From: Sediminibacterium ginsengisoli
GTDB taxonomy: Bacteria; Bacteroidota; Bacteroidia; Chitinophagales; Chitinophagaceae
Assembly (NCBI GenBank): GCA_945865545.1
Contig: CAMBEQ010000022.1
Location: 1 to 42,561 of the forward strand
Direction: 5' to 3'
Length of the DNA stretch: 42,561 nt
The notes beneath the pieces are model-generated. The model had not been told where the DNA came from, made no database searches, and was given only the letters and a program-made list of their open reading frames with translations. The position numbers were made by a program, and so were the translations under genes. How positions within the stretch are numbered: position 1 is the stretch's first letter; every line of letters begins with the position of its first letter. Shown here piece after piece: positions 7,026 through 16,288 of this stretch.

Positions 7026-9494
7026 TTATACTCTTGCTGCTCTTATAATATCTGCAAATACACCCGATGCCGTTACATCGGCTCCCGCACCGGCACCCTT
7101 CACCACTAGTGGTAGCTCAGGATAACGCATACTATAAAACAATACCAAATTGTCTTTGCCATACAAATGGTAAAAATCAGAACTAGGTTTAATATGTTGT
7201 AAACCTACTTTAGCTGTAGTTTTTCCATTAGTTTCAAACTTGGCTACAAATTTTAATTTACACCCGTCTGCAGCTGCCGCATCATATATTTTTTTAAAAT
7301 GAGCTTCTTGTTTTTCCATTTCATTATAGAAATCATCTACCGATCCATTAAAACAACTAGCAGGTAAAAAAGCGTCGTTAATAATATCAGCCATTTCTAA
7401 TTTGGTTCCAGCCTCACGTGCCAATATCATTATTTTACGCATTACATCGGTTCCCCCTAAATCCAATCTTGGATCTGGCTCAGTGTAGCCTTCCACTTGC
7501 GCTTGTTTAACTACTTGCGCAAATGTTTTTCCATCTGTTCCTCCTGCATAATTATTAAATACAAAATTTAAAGTACCCGATAATACTGCTTCAATTTTAT
7601 TGATACTGTCTCCACTTCTCATTAAATCATTTAAAGTGCCTATGATAGGTAAACTCGCTCCCACATTGGTTTCAAACAAGAAAGAAGCATTGTACTCCCT
7701 TGCCAATGATTTTAGTTTTGCATAATGCTCATAAGGAGAAGAACAAGCTATTTTATTACAAGCAATCACCGACACTGCTTTTCCTAACAAAGTAGTATAA
7801 ACATTGGCTACTGTTTCATGTGCCGTCACATCTACAAAAATGCTATTTCTTAAATTGTTCTCCAGTATGGCTGCTACATAGTCTGTGATATTGCCTGGTT
7901 GAGCCTCTTTCAATTGCTCACGCCAAGTAGCTAAGTCTATTCCATCTGCAATGATTAATTGCTTTTTACTATTGGCAATGCCCACTATATTAATTTGTAG
8001 TCTTAAGGTTTTTTGTAAATAAGCAACCTGCTTTTTTATTTGGTCAATTAATTTTCCACCTACATTTCCGGCACCTGCTATATAGACGTTTACTTGCTTG
8101 TAAGAAGTTTCAAAAAACTCTTCATGTAAAACGTTGATCGCTTTGCGGACATCCTGCGAAGCAATCACCGCTGATATATTTTTTTCAGAAGACCCTTGGG
8201 CTATGGCCCTTACATTAATACCATTGCGTCCCAATACACCAAACATTTTTCCACTTACCCCTGGGTGACTTTTCATTTGTTCCCCTACCAAGGCTAATAT
8301 TGATACATCTTTCTCTATAATTAAAGGTTCTACTTTATGTGTATTTATTTCCTGCTCAAATTCAGCATCCACCGCAATTTTTGCTTGATGCGCATCCTGC
8401 ATATTCACCCCTACGCATATAGAATGTTCTGATGAACTTTGCGTGATTAGAATGATATTGATTTGTTTTTTGGCTAAAGCGTCAAATAATCTTTTAGAAA
8501 AACCTGGAATACCTACCATACCACTCCCCTCTAAACTTAATAAGCAAATATCTTTGATGCTGGAGATGCCTCTTATAAAATTTTTATCTGCAGCCGATTC
8601 GTTTTTGATAATGGTTCCCTTATGCGCTGGATCAAACGTATTTTTTATCCAAACCGGTATATTTTTTTGCATTACCGGTTGTATGGTAGGAGGATAAATT
8701 ACTTTAGCCCCAAAATGAGATAACTCCATGGCTTCTTGATAAGATATTTCTGGAATCTCTTTTGCATTTTGTACCATCCTTGGATCCGCAGTCATCATGC
8801 CACTTACATCTGTCCATATTTCTAAGGCAGTTACCTCCAGGGCTGCCGCATAGATGGCCCCTGTATAATCAGAGCCCCCTCTACCCAAAGTAGTGGTATT
8901 ATTTTGTTCATCAGAGGCTACAAATCCGGGGGCTACATATAATTCAAATTTATTTTCTGGCGCCGCAAAATAATTTTGTATGGTTGTATAAGTTAAATCC
9001 TTATCTATCGCCGCATTAAAATAATTTGTATTGGTTTTAATTAAGTTTCTAGAATCTACCCATTGTTGTTTAATGCCCTTGGATTCAAAAGTGGCAGAAA
9101 TAATTTTAGAGGATAACAATTCACCATAACTAATTATTTTGTCCTGCATACGCATAGACAATTCTTTGAGCATAAACAATCCTTCACAATTGGCCTCTAA
9201 TTCATTGGTTAATTGTTTTACCAAACTTAGTGTGGCACTTTGTTGTTGTATGGGCAATAAAGCTCTTACTACTTCTAAATGTTTTTGTTCAATAGTTTCT
9301 ACTATTGTTTTATAAGCTTCATTTCCGTTAGAAGCAGTTTGAGCCAACATTAATAATTGATCCGTAATTCCACTCATGGCAGACACCACCACTATAGTGG
9401 GTTCTTTCTTCCTACTATTCATTACAATAGCAATCATTTTATTAATTGCCTCTGCACTTCCTACCGAACTTCCTCCAAATTTTAAAACCTGCAT
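7026..9494 (-). CDS. thrA: Bifunctional aspartate kinase / homoserine dehydrogenase
   Basis: An 822-residue fusion. The N-terminal aspartokinase has KFGGSSVGS (about 5-13) and SAMSGITDQL. The middle carries paired ACT-type regulatory segments (about 310-460, e.g. GSGMVGIPGFSKRLFDALA and VSGKMFGVLGRNGINVRAIA). The C-terminal homoserine dehydrogenase begins near residue 468 with the NAD(P)-binding VYIAGAGNVGGKLIDQI and contains ETNVGASLPIIGTLNDL and the VEGYTEPDPRLDL motif. It catalyses the first and third steps from aspartate to homoserine; the intervening aspartate-semialdehyde dehydrogenase is not in the window. The ACT region suggests feedback by threonine. It sits 22 bp after ilvA in the operon. 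Confidence 0.96.
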   Translation of the reverse strand: MQVLKFGGSSVGSAEAINKMIAIVMNSRKKEPTIVVVSAMSGITDQLLMLAQTASNGNEAYKTIVETIEQKHLEVVRALLPIQQQSATLSLVKQLTNELEANCEGLFMLKELSMRMQDKIISYGELLSSKIISATFESKGIKQQWVDSRNLIKTNTNYFNAAIDKDLTYTTIQNYFAAPENKFELYVAPGFVASDEQNNTTTLGRGGSDYTGAIYAAALEVTALEIWTDVSGMMTADPRMVQNAKEIPEISYQEAMELSHFGAKVIYPPTIQPVMQKNIPVWIKNTFDPAHKGTIIKNESAADKNFIRGISSIKDICLLSLEGSGMVGIPGFSKRLFDALAKKQINIILITQSSSEHSICVGVNMQDAHQAKIAVDAEFEQEINTHKVEPLIIEKDVSILALVGEQMKSHPGVSGKMFGVLGRNGINVRAIAQGSSEKNISAVIASQDVRKAINVLHEEFFETSYKQVNVYIAGAGNVGGKLIDQIKKQVAYLQKTLRLQINIVGIANSKKQLIIADGIDLATWREQLKEAQPGNITDYVAAILENNLRNSIFVDVTAHETVANVYTTLLGKAVSVIACNKIACSSPYEHYAKLKSLAREYNASFLFETNVGASLPIIGTLNDLMRSGDSINKIEAVLSGTLNFVFNNYAGGTDGKTFAQVVKQAQVEGYTEPDPRLDLGGTDVMRKIMILAREAGTKLEMADIINDAFLPASCFNGSVDDFYNEMEKQEAHFKKIYDAAAADGCKLKFVAKFETNGKTTAKVGLQHIKPSSDFYHLYGKDNLVLFYSMRYPELPLVVKGAGAGADVTASGVFADIIRAARV

Positions 9495-9516
9495 AACCCT
9501 TTCTTGTTTAACTATT

Positions 9517-10791
9517 TTATATTAAGTACCCGTATATATTATCCTCTCTGTTAATTTCTTCGTAATTGATTTGATACTTTTTCAAATTGGCAATAACGGC
9601 ATTGTAATCTTGCTTTGATTTTAATTCCAATCCCACCAAAGCAGGACCTGCTTCCTTATTGTGTTTTTGTATGTATTCAAACCTTGTGATATCATCATAG
9701 GGTCCCAAAACCTTATTCACAAACTCTTTCAAGGATCCTGGTCTTTGTGCAAATCGAATTAAGAAATAATGCTTTAACCCTTCATAAGTTAAAGACCTTT
9801 CTTTTATTTCTTGCATGCGGGCAATATCATTATTGCCTCCACTTACTATACACACTATATGCTTCCCTTTTATTTGTTCTGCATAATCATCCAAAGCAGC
9901 TACACTCATAGCCCCCGCTGGTTCTACCACAATGGCTTCTTCATTGTACATTTGTAATATAGTAGTACATATTTTCCCTTCTGGTACTAAATGCATATCA
10001 TCTATAGCCTCTTTACAAAAACTAAAAGTAATATCTCCCACTCTTTTTACTGCCGCACCATCCACAAACTTGTCTATATTTTCTAATTCCACAGGCTCTC
10101 CTGAATTCAATGCCCAAAACATACTCGGCGCTCCTTCTGGCTCTAGTCCAATTATTTTTGTGTTAGGAGATTTATCTTTAAAATAAGTTCCAACACCCGC
10201 TGTTAATCCTCCTCCTCCTACTGGAATAAATAAAAAATCAATGGGAGAAGAGGTTAATTCTTTAATGTCCTCTAAAATTTCTATACCCACTGTAGCTTGT
10301 CCTGAAATAATAGCTGGATGATCAAAGGGCGGAATAAAAGTCATACCATGTTCAATGGTATAGGCTTTGGCTGCCACTGCTGTATCATCAAAAGTATCCC
10401 CCACTAATTTTACTTCTACAAATTCTTCACCAAACATTTTTGTTTGACTTACTTTTTGTTGTGGCGAAGGTATCGGCATAAATACCACCCCCTTCACCCC
10501 CAGTTTTTTACAACTGTAAGCAAAACCTTGTGCATGATTTCCAGCACTAGCACATACCACTCCTTTGGCCAACTGTTCGGCCGACATTTGACTCATCATA
10601 TTGTACGCACCTCTTATTTTATAAGAACGCACAATTTGTAAATCCTCCCGCTTCAAATAGACACTGCACTGGTATTTGCGGGATAAATTCGCATTGTACT
10701 GAAGTGGGGTATGATAAACCACCGACTTCAATCTTTTGGCTGCTCCCTCAATATCCAGTGCAGGCTTATTGATATTCTTTACTTCACTCAT
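9517..10791 (-). CDS. ilvA: Threonine deaminase (biosynthetic, single ACT-like domain)
   Basis: A 424-residue PLP enzyme turning threonine into 2-oxobutanoate, the entry step to isoleucine. The PLP lysine is K58 in VRSYKIRGAYNMM. SAGNHAQGFAYSCKKLGV and VGGGGLTAGVGTYF form the cofactor pocket. The C-terminal 95 residues (YFLIRFAQRPGSLKEFVNKV) make one ACT-like domain, so this is the shorter type found in Bacillus and Corynebacterium, not the two-domain E. coli form. The domain points to allosteric control, probably by isoleucine. The gene lies between ilvC and thrA, placing the enzyme beside the genes that make its substrate. Confidence 0.95.
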   Translation of the reverse strand: MSEVKNINKPALDIEGAAKRLKSVVYHTPLQYNANLSRKYQCSVYLKREDLQIVRSYKIRGAYNMMSQMSAEQLAKGVVCASAGNHAQGFAYSCKKLGVKGVVFMPIPSPQQKVSQTKMFGEEFVEVKLVGDTFDDTAVAAKAYTIEHGMTFIPPFDHPAIISGQATVGIEILEDIKELTSSPIDFLFIPVGGGGLTAGVGTYFKDKSPNTKIIGLEPEGAPSMFWALNSGEPVELENIDKFVDGAAVKRVGDITFSFCKEAIDDMHLVPEGKICTTILQMYNEEAIVVEPAGAMSVAALDDYAEQIKGKHIVCIVSGGNNDIARMQEIKERSLTYEGLKHYFLIRFAQRPGSLKEFVNKVLGPYDDITRFEYIQKHNKEAGPALVGLELKSKQDYNAVIANLKKYQINYEEINREDNIYGYLI

Positions 10792-10806
10792 ATTCTTTCA
10801 CTTTAA

Positions 10807-10829
10807 TATTATTCTTTCAAAGAATAATA
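10807..10829. repeat. 23-bp perfect inverted repeat between ilvC and ilvA
   Basis: Arms TATTATTCTTT and AAAGAATAATA (11 bp each) flank a single central base at 10818. The element ends 15 nt before the ilvA ATG. It could be an RNA hairpin for processing or translational control, or a DNA operator; no U-run follows it on the coding strand, so it does not look like a terminator. Confidence 0.6.
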
Positions 10830-10844
10830 ATTTCCATACTGCTT

Positions 10845-11900
10845 TTATTTTGCAGGTTGATTCTCTGGACGTAAACTTCTTACAGTTTTTCCAGCTTGCC
10901 ACATTTCACTATTGTGTAATTCGGCTAATTCCACTTCTAATTTTTCACGGTAATCTGCTTTGCTATTTAAATCAATCGAACGTGCAGATTCTTTTCCTGT
11001 AGCTACGCTATTGTATAAATCGCTAAATACAGGCATGGTAGCATCACGGAATTTTTTCCACCAATCCAATGCACCTCTTTGAGCTGTAGTAGAACAGTTG
11101 GCATACATCCAATCCATTCCATTTTCTGCTACTAGTGGCATTAATGATTGGGTTAACTCTTCTACGGTTTCATTGAACGCTTCAGATGGAGAGTGACCAT
11201 TTTTACGCAACACTTCATATTGTGCAGAAAAAATTCCTTGAATAGCGCCCATCAATGTTCCACGCTCTCCTGTTAAATCGGAGAATACTTCTTTTTTGAA
11301 ATCGGTCTCAAATAAATAACCTGATCCAATGGCAATACCTAATGCAATGACTCTATCCCAAGCTTTTCCAGTAGCATCTTGGAAGATGGCATAACTAGAA
11401 TTCAAGCCACGGCCTTGTAAAAACATTCTTCTTAATGAAGTTCCAGAACCTTTAGGGGCTACTAAAAATACATCCACATCAGCAGGAGGTATAATGCCTG
11501 TTTGTTCGTTAAAAGTAATACCAAAGCCATGAGAGAAATACAAGGCTTTGCCTTTGGTTAAATGTTTTTTAACGGTTGGCCACATCGCTATTTGTGCAGC
11601 ATCACTTAATAAATAACATATAATGGTTCCTTTTTCTAATGCTTCTTCTATTTCAAATAAAGTAGTACCTGGTACAAATCCATCAGCGATGGCCTTATCC
11701 CAACTTTTTGAATTTTTACGTTGTCCAATAATTACATTCACCCCATTTTCTTTTTGGTTCAATGCTTGTCCTGGTCCTTGAACACCATAGCCTATTAATG
11801 CAATGGTTTCATTTTTTAATACTTCTTGTGCTTTTGCTAATGGAAATTCGTCACGAGTGACTACATTCTCTTCTGTTCCGCCAAAATTTAATTTTGCCAT
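10845..11900 (-). CDS. ilvC: Ketol-acid reductoisomerase, fungal Ilv5-like
   Basis: A 351-residue enzyme that isomerises and reduces acetolactate or acetohydroxybutyrate using NADPH and Mg2+. The Rossmann motif IGYGVQGPGQALNQKENG (36-53) is followed by IIGQRKNSKSW, whose Arg/Lys/Ser pattern favours NADPH. The stretches GHSPSEAFNETVEELTQSL, CSTTAQRGALDWW and the C-terminal VRSLRPENQ closely match my recollection of yeast Ilv5, rather than the E. coli long form or the usual short form. It follows ilvN by 98 bp. Confidence 0.96.
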   Translation of the reverse strand: MAKLNFGGTEENVVTRDEFPLAKAQEVLKNETIALIGYGVQGPGQALNQKENGVNVIIGQRKNSKSWDKAIADGFVPGTTLFEIEEALEKGTIICYLLSDAAQIAMWPTVKKHLTKGKALYFSHGFGITFNEQTGIIPPADVDVFLVAPKGSGTSLRRMFLQGRGLNSSYAIFQDATGKAWDRVIALGIAIGSGYLFETDFKKEVFSDLTGERGTLMGAIQGIFSAQYEVLRKNGHSPSEAFNETVEELTQSLMPLVAENGMDWMYANCSTTAQRGALDWWKKFRDATMPVFSDLYNSVATGKESARSIDLNSKADYREKLEVELAELHNSEMWQAGKTVRSLRPENQPAK

Positions 11901-11998
11901 TTTACTTTAAATTTAATTTGTGTTGTTTTATTATTTAATGAATTGATTGTTATCGAAATTTATTTTTATCTATAGTTGATGATTATTTAATTGAATGA

Positions 11999-12601
11999 TT
12001 ACATGGTAAATACTGCTTCTCTTTTACCCAAGTATTCGTTTTCAATGACCTCCTCACTAGGTTCTCTTTTTTCAAAGTCTTTTAATTTTTCATGAAAACC
12101 ACTGCTTTCTTTGATAATAGCCACGCGCGCGCTTCTTACAAATTCTACTAAGCCAAATGGCTCCAAGGCTTTCATCAACTTATTGGTCTCTTCTCTGTGC
12201 CCAGTGGTCTCAAATACGATAAAATCCTTTCTAATGGCCACCGCGCGCGCACCATATTCTCTTAATAATCTTTCTACTTTTACTTTCTCCGTAATTTCTT
12301 CCGATAATACTTTATACAAAGCCAATTCCTGCCATACTATTTCATCGTTGGTATTGAAATACGCTTTTAATACTTCTACTTGCTTTTCAATTTGTCTTAC
12401 CACTTTTAATACGATATCACGTGATTCCATTACTACAATGGTAAAACGATGTATGCCCGCAATTTCTGAAGGCGAGGTATTTAAACTTTCGACATTTATT
12501 TTTCTGCGCGAAAAAGTAATGGCAATACGATTTAACAACCCTACTTGGTTTTCGGTATACACTGTAATAGTATATTCTTGTTTTTCCGTATTTGTTTCCA
12601 T
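11999..12601 (-). CDS. ilvN: Acetolactate synthase small regulatory subunit
   Basis: A 200-residue protein with an N-terminal ACT domain (about 9-85: YTITVYTENQVGLLNRIAIT, NVESLNTSPSEIAGIHRFTI) and a C-terminal IlvN/IlvH domain (about 95-175, ending FGLVEFVRSARVAIIKES). It binds the catalytic subunit IlvB and confers valine feedback. It is longer than E. coli IlvH (163 residues), with an extra charged tail (EKLKDFEKREPSEEVIENEY). It lies directly after ilvB (86 bp gap) and before ilvC. Confidence 0.94.
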   Translation of the reverse strand: METNTEKQEYTITVYTENQVGLLNRIAITFSRRKINVESLNTSPSEIAGIHRFTIVVMESRDIVLKVVRQIEKQVEVLKAYFNTNDEIVWQELALYKVLSEEITEKVKVERLLREYGARAVAIRKDFIVFETTGHREETNKLMKALEPFGLVEFVRSARVAIIKESSGFHEKLKDFEKREPSEEVIENEYLGKREAVFTM

Positions 12602-12687
12602 AGTATCTAGTTTTATATTTTAGGTCAACTTTACTTAATTATTTGAGCTCCTCTTTTAGACTCACTCGAATTTTTCTACCGAATATT

Positions 12688-14439
12688 TTATTTTAATCTT
12701 ATTTCTGAAACGCTACAACCCTGTGGTACCATAGGAAATACATTGTATTCTTTACCTACCATTACTTCTAATAGATAAGACCCCTTATGGGACAACATGG
12801 TGTGTATTGCTTGCACTAAATCTTTTCTGTCTTCTACTTTAGCCCCCGCAATACCGTAGGCTTTGGCTACCATTACATAATCGGGGCTTTCTATATCTAC
12901 AAAAGAATAACGCTTCTCATTAAATAATTCCTGCCACTGACGTACCATACCTAAAAACTGATTGTTTAAAATCATAATTTTTACCTCCACGCCTGTTTGC
13001 ATAATAGTTCCAAATTCTTGAATGCTCATTTGAATGCCCCCATCACCTATAACACCAATCACAGTTCTTTCTGGAGCCCCAAACTTTGCACCGATGGCCG
13101 CTGGTAAACCAAAGCCCATGGTACCTAATCCACCAGAGGTTACATTACTTCTAGATTCATTGAACTTTGCATACCTACAGGTTACCATTTGATGTTGTCC
13201 AACATCTGTAACCATCACTGCATTGCCCTGGGTGGTTTCATTTACAATTCTGATCACTTCTCCCATGGTCATTTCTTTTCCAGTAGGATACAATTCCTCT
13301 TTAATACATTGATCGTATTCTTTTTGATTATAATCAGCAAATACTTTTAACCAATCCGATCTATCTTTTTCTTGTAGGCCTAAAGTAAGCAAGGGTAGGG
13401 TTTCTTTGCAATCACCCCAAACACCTACTGTTGCTTTTACATTTTTATCTATCTCTGATGGATCTATATCTAAATGAATCACTTTGGCTTGCTTTGCATA
13501 TTTATCCAACCTGCCTGTTACACGATCATCAAATCGCATACCTACTGCTATCAATACATCACATTCATTGGTTAATACATTGGGGCCATAATTTCCATGC
13601 ATACCCAACATCCCAACATTTTGCGGATGATCGGTGGGTAAAGCACTCAAACCTAATATGGTCCAAGCGGCTGGCATACCCGATTTCTCTATAAATTTTT
13701 TAAACTCTTTTTCTGCTTTTCCTAAAATCACCCCTTGTCCAAAAATTACCAATGGTTTTTTTGCATTATTAATTAAAACAACTGCTTCATCAATGTATTT
13801 TTTTCGAATCACCGGCTTTGGTCGATAACTTCTGATATGATTACAAAGCGTATACCCTTCATAATCGAAAGATTGTATTTGTGCATTTTTTGCAATGTCT
13901 ATTAATACCGGACCTGGTCTGCCACTTTTTGCTAAATAAAATGCTTTGGCCAATATGCCTGGAATTTCAGTAGCATCTGTTATTTGATAATTCCATTTGG
14001 TTACCGGCATAGTAATATTAATAATATCTGTTTCCTGAAAAGCATCTGTTCCTAATAAATGTGCAAATACTTGTCCTGTGATACATACCAATGGTGTACT
14101 ATCAATCATCGCATCGGCTAGTCCGGTTACTAAATTGGTGGCCCCTGGTCCACTGGTGGCAAATACCACCCCCACTTTACCCGATGTACGCGCATAGCCT
14201 TGCCCAGCATGGATTCCACCTTGTTCGTGTCTGACCAATATATGTTTTAGCTTATCATTATAATCATACAATGCATCATAGATGGGCATGATCGCACCTC
14301 CTGGATAACCAAAAATGGTATCCACTCCCTCTGCTATACAAGCTTCTAATACTGCTTGCGATCCTGTTAATTTTTTTGTTGGAACTGCTATTTTTTCAAG
14401 TAGCTCCCCTTGTTCTTTTTCTAATGTTTTCGTTGCCAT
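12688..14439 (-). CDS. ilvB: Acetolactate synthase large catalytic subunit
   Basis: A 583-residue thiamine-diphosphate and FAD enzyme that condenses pyruvate with pyruvate or 2-oxobutanoate, the shared first step of valine/leucine and isoleucine synthesis. The TPP-activating glutamate is E72 in VRHEQGGIHAGQGYAR, preceded by the IFGYPGGAIMPIYDAL motif. The TPP/Mg2+ motif runs from GDG at 465 to NN at 493. GPGATNLVTGLADAMIDSTP is also diagnostic. It sits between ilvD (11 bp upstream) and ilvN. Confidence 0.97.
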   Translation of the reverse strand: MATKTLEKEQGELLEKIAVPTKKLTGSQAVLEACIAEGVDTIFGYPGGAIMPIYDALYDYNDKLKHILVRHEQGGIHAGQGYARTSGKVGVVFATSGPGATNLVTGLADAMIDSTPLVCITGQVFAHLLGTDAFQETDIINITMPVTKWNYQITDATEIPGILAKAFYLAKSGRPGPVLIDIAKNAQIQSFDYEGYTLCNHIRSYRPKPVIRKKYIDEAVVLINNAKKPLVIFGQGVILGKAEKEFKKFIEKSGMPAAWTILGLSALPTDHPQNVGMLGMHGNYGPNVLTNECDVLIAVGMRFDDRVTGRLDKYAKQAKVIHLDIDPSEIDKNVKATVGVWGDCKETLPLLTLGLQEKDRSDWLKVFADYNQKEYDQCIKEELYPTGKEMTMGEVIRIVNETTQGNAVMVTDVGQHQMVTCRYAKFNESRSNVTSGGLGTMGFGLPAAIGAKFGAPERTVIGVIGDGGIQMSIQEFGTIMQTGVEVKIMILNNQFLGMVRQWQELFNEKRYSFVDIESPDYVMVAKAYGIAGAKVEDRKDLVQAIHTMLSHKGSYLLEVMVGKEYNVFPMVPQGCSVSEIRLK

Positions 14440-14450
14440 AAATTTCTTTT

Positions 14451-16130
14451 TTAAGCTTCGTCAGTTACACAACCTTCACTTGCGTCTTTTACCAACTGTG
14501 CATATTTCCATAATATACCATTCGTTACTTTTAATACGGGTGCTGGTTGCACTGCTCTTCTTTTTGCAATGGTCGCTTCCTCCACTTTTAAAGTCATGGT
14601 TCTTTTGGGTACATTTAATTCAATGATGTCTCCATCTTCAACGAGTCCAATCAAACCTCCTTTATACGCTTCCGGTGTAATATGTCCTATCACAAATCCG
14701 TGGGTGCCTCCGCTAAATCTTCCATCGGTAATTAACGCTACCGACTTGCCTAAACCCGCGCCAATAATGGCTGAAGTGGGTTTTAACATCTCTGGCATTC
14801 CAGGTGCACCAATGGGTCCTACATTTTTGATCACCACTACATCCCCTGGTTGTATTTTTTTTGAATTGATTCCTTCAATTAATGCTTGCTCTCCATCAAA
14901 TACACGCGCTGGCCCTTCAAATAGATCTCCTTCTTTACCAGAAATTTTTGCCACACTTCCTCCTGTAGCTAAATTGCCATACATAATTTGTAAATGGCCT
15001 GTTGCTTTGATTGGATTTTCTTTTGGATAAATTATTTTTTGTTGGTCAAAATCTAAATTGGGTGCAGCCGCTAAATTTTCTGCAATGGTTTTTCCAGTGA
15101 CTGTTAAACAATCTCCATGCAACCATCCTTGTGCCAACATATATTTCATCACTGCAGGTACCCCTCCATATTGATGTAAGTCCTGCATTAAATATTTTCC
15201 AGAGGGTTTGAAATCGGCCAAGACTGGAATTTTATCGCTGATAGTTTGAAAGTCATCTTGCGTGAAAGCCACGCCCACACTCTTTGCCATCGCAATCATA
15301 TGCAATACCGCATTCGTACTTCCACCTAGTACCATAATCACTGCTACTGCATTTTCAAATGCTTTACGGGTCATGATATCGCGCGGCTTAATATCGCGTT
15401 CTAATAATAATCGAATAGCTTTTCCTGCATCTCTACATTCTTGTTTCTTTTCTTCACTTAGTGCTGGATTAGAAGAAGAGTAAGGTAAACTCATACCCAA
15501 TGCTTCAATGGCTGATGCCATGGTATTCGCTGTATACATACCGCCACATGCACCAGCACCTGGACAAGCATGTTGTATAATTCCTTTAAAATCGGCGTCT
15601 GATAATTGTCCAGCAATTTTTTGTCCCAATGCTTCAAATGCAGATACAATATTTAAATCCTGTCCATTGTAATGACCCGGTGCAATGGTTCCTCCATACA
15701 ACATAATCGATGGTCTATTTAACCTGCCCATCGCTATTAATGAACCTGGCATATTTTTATCACAACCTGGAACCGTTATAAGCGCATCATAATACTGTGC
15801 GCCACAAACGGTTTCAATACTATCTGCAATCACATCCCGACTCACTAAGGAATAACGCATCCCGGGTGTTCCATTGCTCATACCATCACTTACGCCAATG
15901 GTATGAAAAGTCAATCCCACTAAATCATTCTCGCAAATACTTTTCTTTACTTGATCGGCTAAAGCATTCAAATGCATATTACATGGATTGCCATCATAGC
16001 CCATACTTGCAATACCCACTTGCGCTTTTTGCAAATCGGCATCGGTTAATCCAATACCATAAAACATAGCTTGCGCTGCTGGTTGCGTTGGATCTAAGGT
16101 GATCGTTTTTGAATATTTATTTAGTTCCAT
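14451..16130 (-). CDS. ilvD: Dihydroxy-acid dehydratase
   Basis: A 559-residue Fe-S dehydratase producing the 2-oxo acids of valine and isoleucine. Cysteines at C50 (GNPCNMHL), C123 (PGCDKNMPG) and C195 ([14 protein letters not shown]) are in the positions used for the cluster in the [2Fe-2S] branch, so that cluster type is likely. The C-terminal [20 protein letters not shown] is conserved. Upstream lies a 158-bp gap from leuB, the largest within the leu-ilv part, containing a purine-rich leader. It starts the ilv half of the operon. Confidence 0.96.
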   Translation of the reverse strand: MELNKYSKTITLDPTQPAAQAMFYGIGLTDADLQKAQVGIASMGYDGNPCNMHLNALADQVKKSICENDLVGLTFHTIGVSDGMSNGTPGMRYSLVSRDVIADSIETVCGAQYYDALITVPGCDKNMPGSLIAMGRLNRPSIMLYGGTIAPGHYNGQDLNIVSAFEALGQKIAGQLSDADFKGIIQHACPGAGACGGMYTANTMASAIEALGMSLPYSSSNPALSEEKKQECRDAGKAIRLLLERDIKPRDIMTRKAFENAVAVIMVLGGSTNAVLHMIAMAKSVGVAFTQDDFQTISDKIPVLADFKPSGKYLMQDLHQYGGVPAVMKYMLAQGWLHGDCLTVTGKTIAENLAAAPNLDFDQQKIIYPKENPIKATGHLQIMYGNLATGGSVAKISGKEGDLFEGPARVFDGEQALIEGINSKKIQPGDVVVIKNVGPIGAPGMPEMLKPTSAIIGAGLGKSVALITDGRFSGGTHGFVIGHITPEAYKGGLIGLVEDGDIIELNVPKRTMTLKVEEATIAKRRAVQPAPVLKVTNGILWKYAQLVKDASEGCVTDEA

Positions 16131-16230
16131 CTTTATATTTTAATCTTTTAACTTTTATTCTTTTGCTCTTTCTTTTATTCTTTTTTATTTCTATTCTTTT
16201 TTCTTTCTGTTCTTTTACGTTCTGCTCTTT
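16131..16230 (-). promoter_or_regulatory. Purine-rich leader of ilvD with repeated AAAAGAA
   Basis: On the mRNA strand the 100 nt before the ilvD start are almost all purine. AAAAGAA (ttctttt on the plus strand) occurs at 16158, 16170, 16178, 16194 and 16210. The tract should be unstructured and may aid ribosome loading or hold an internal promoter. No good TAnnTTTG box is present. Confidence 0.45.
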
Positions 16231-16288
16231 AAAAAACAGTTGGTAAAATTACACCCCTTTTATCGCCTAACCTTAAGACGAATGTTTG

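Noticed and set aside
12111..12623. 170-codon plus-strand frame opposite ilvN
   Set aside because: It is a mirror of the ilvN coding sequence with no recognisable protein features.
14569..15030. 153-codon plus-strand frame opposite ilvD
   Set aside because: It is antisense to a highly conserved enzyme, with no domain, promoter or family character.
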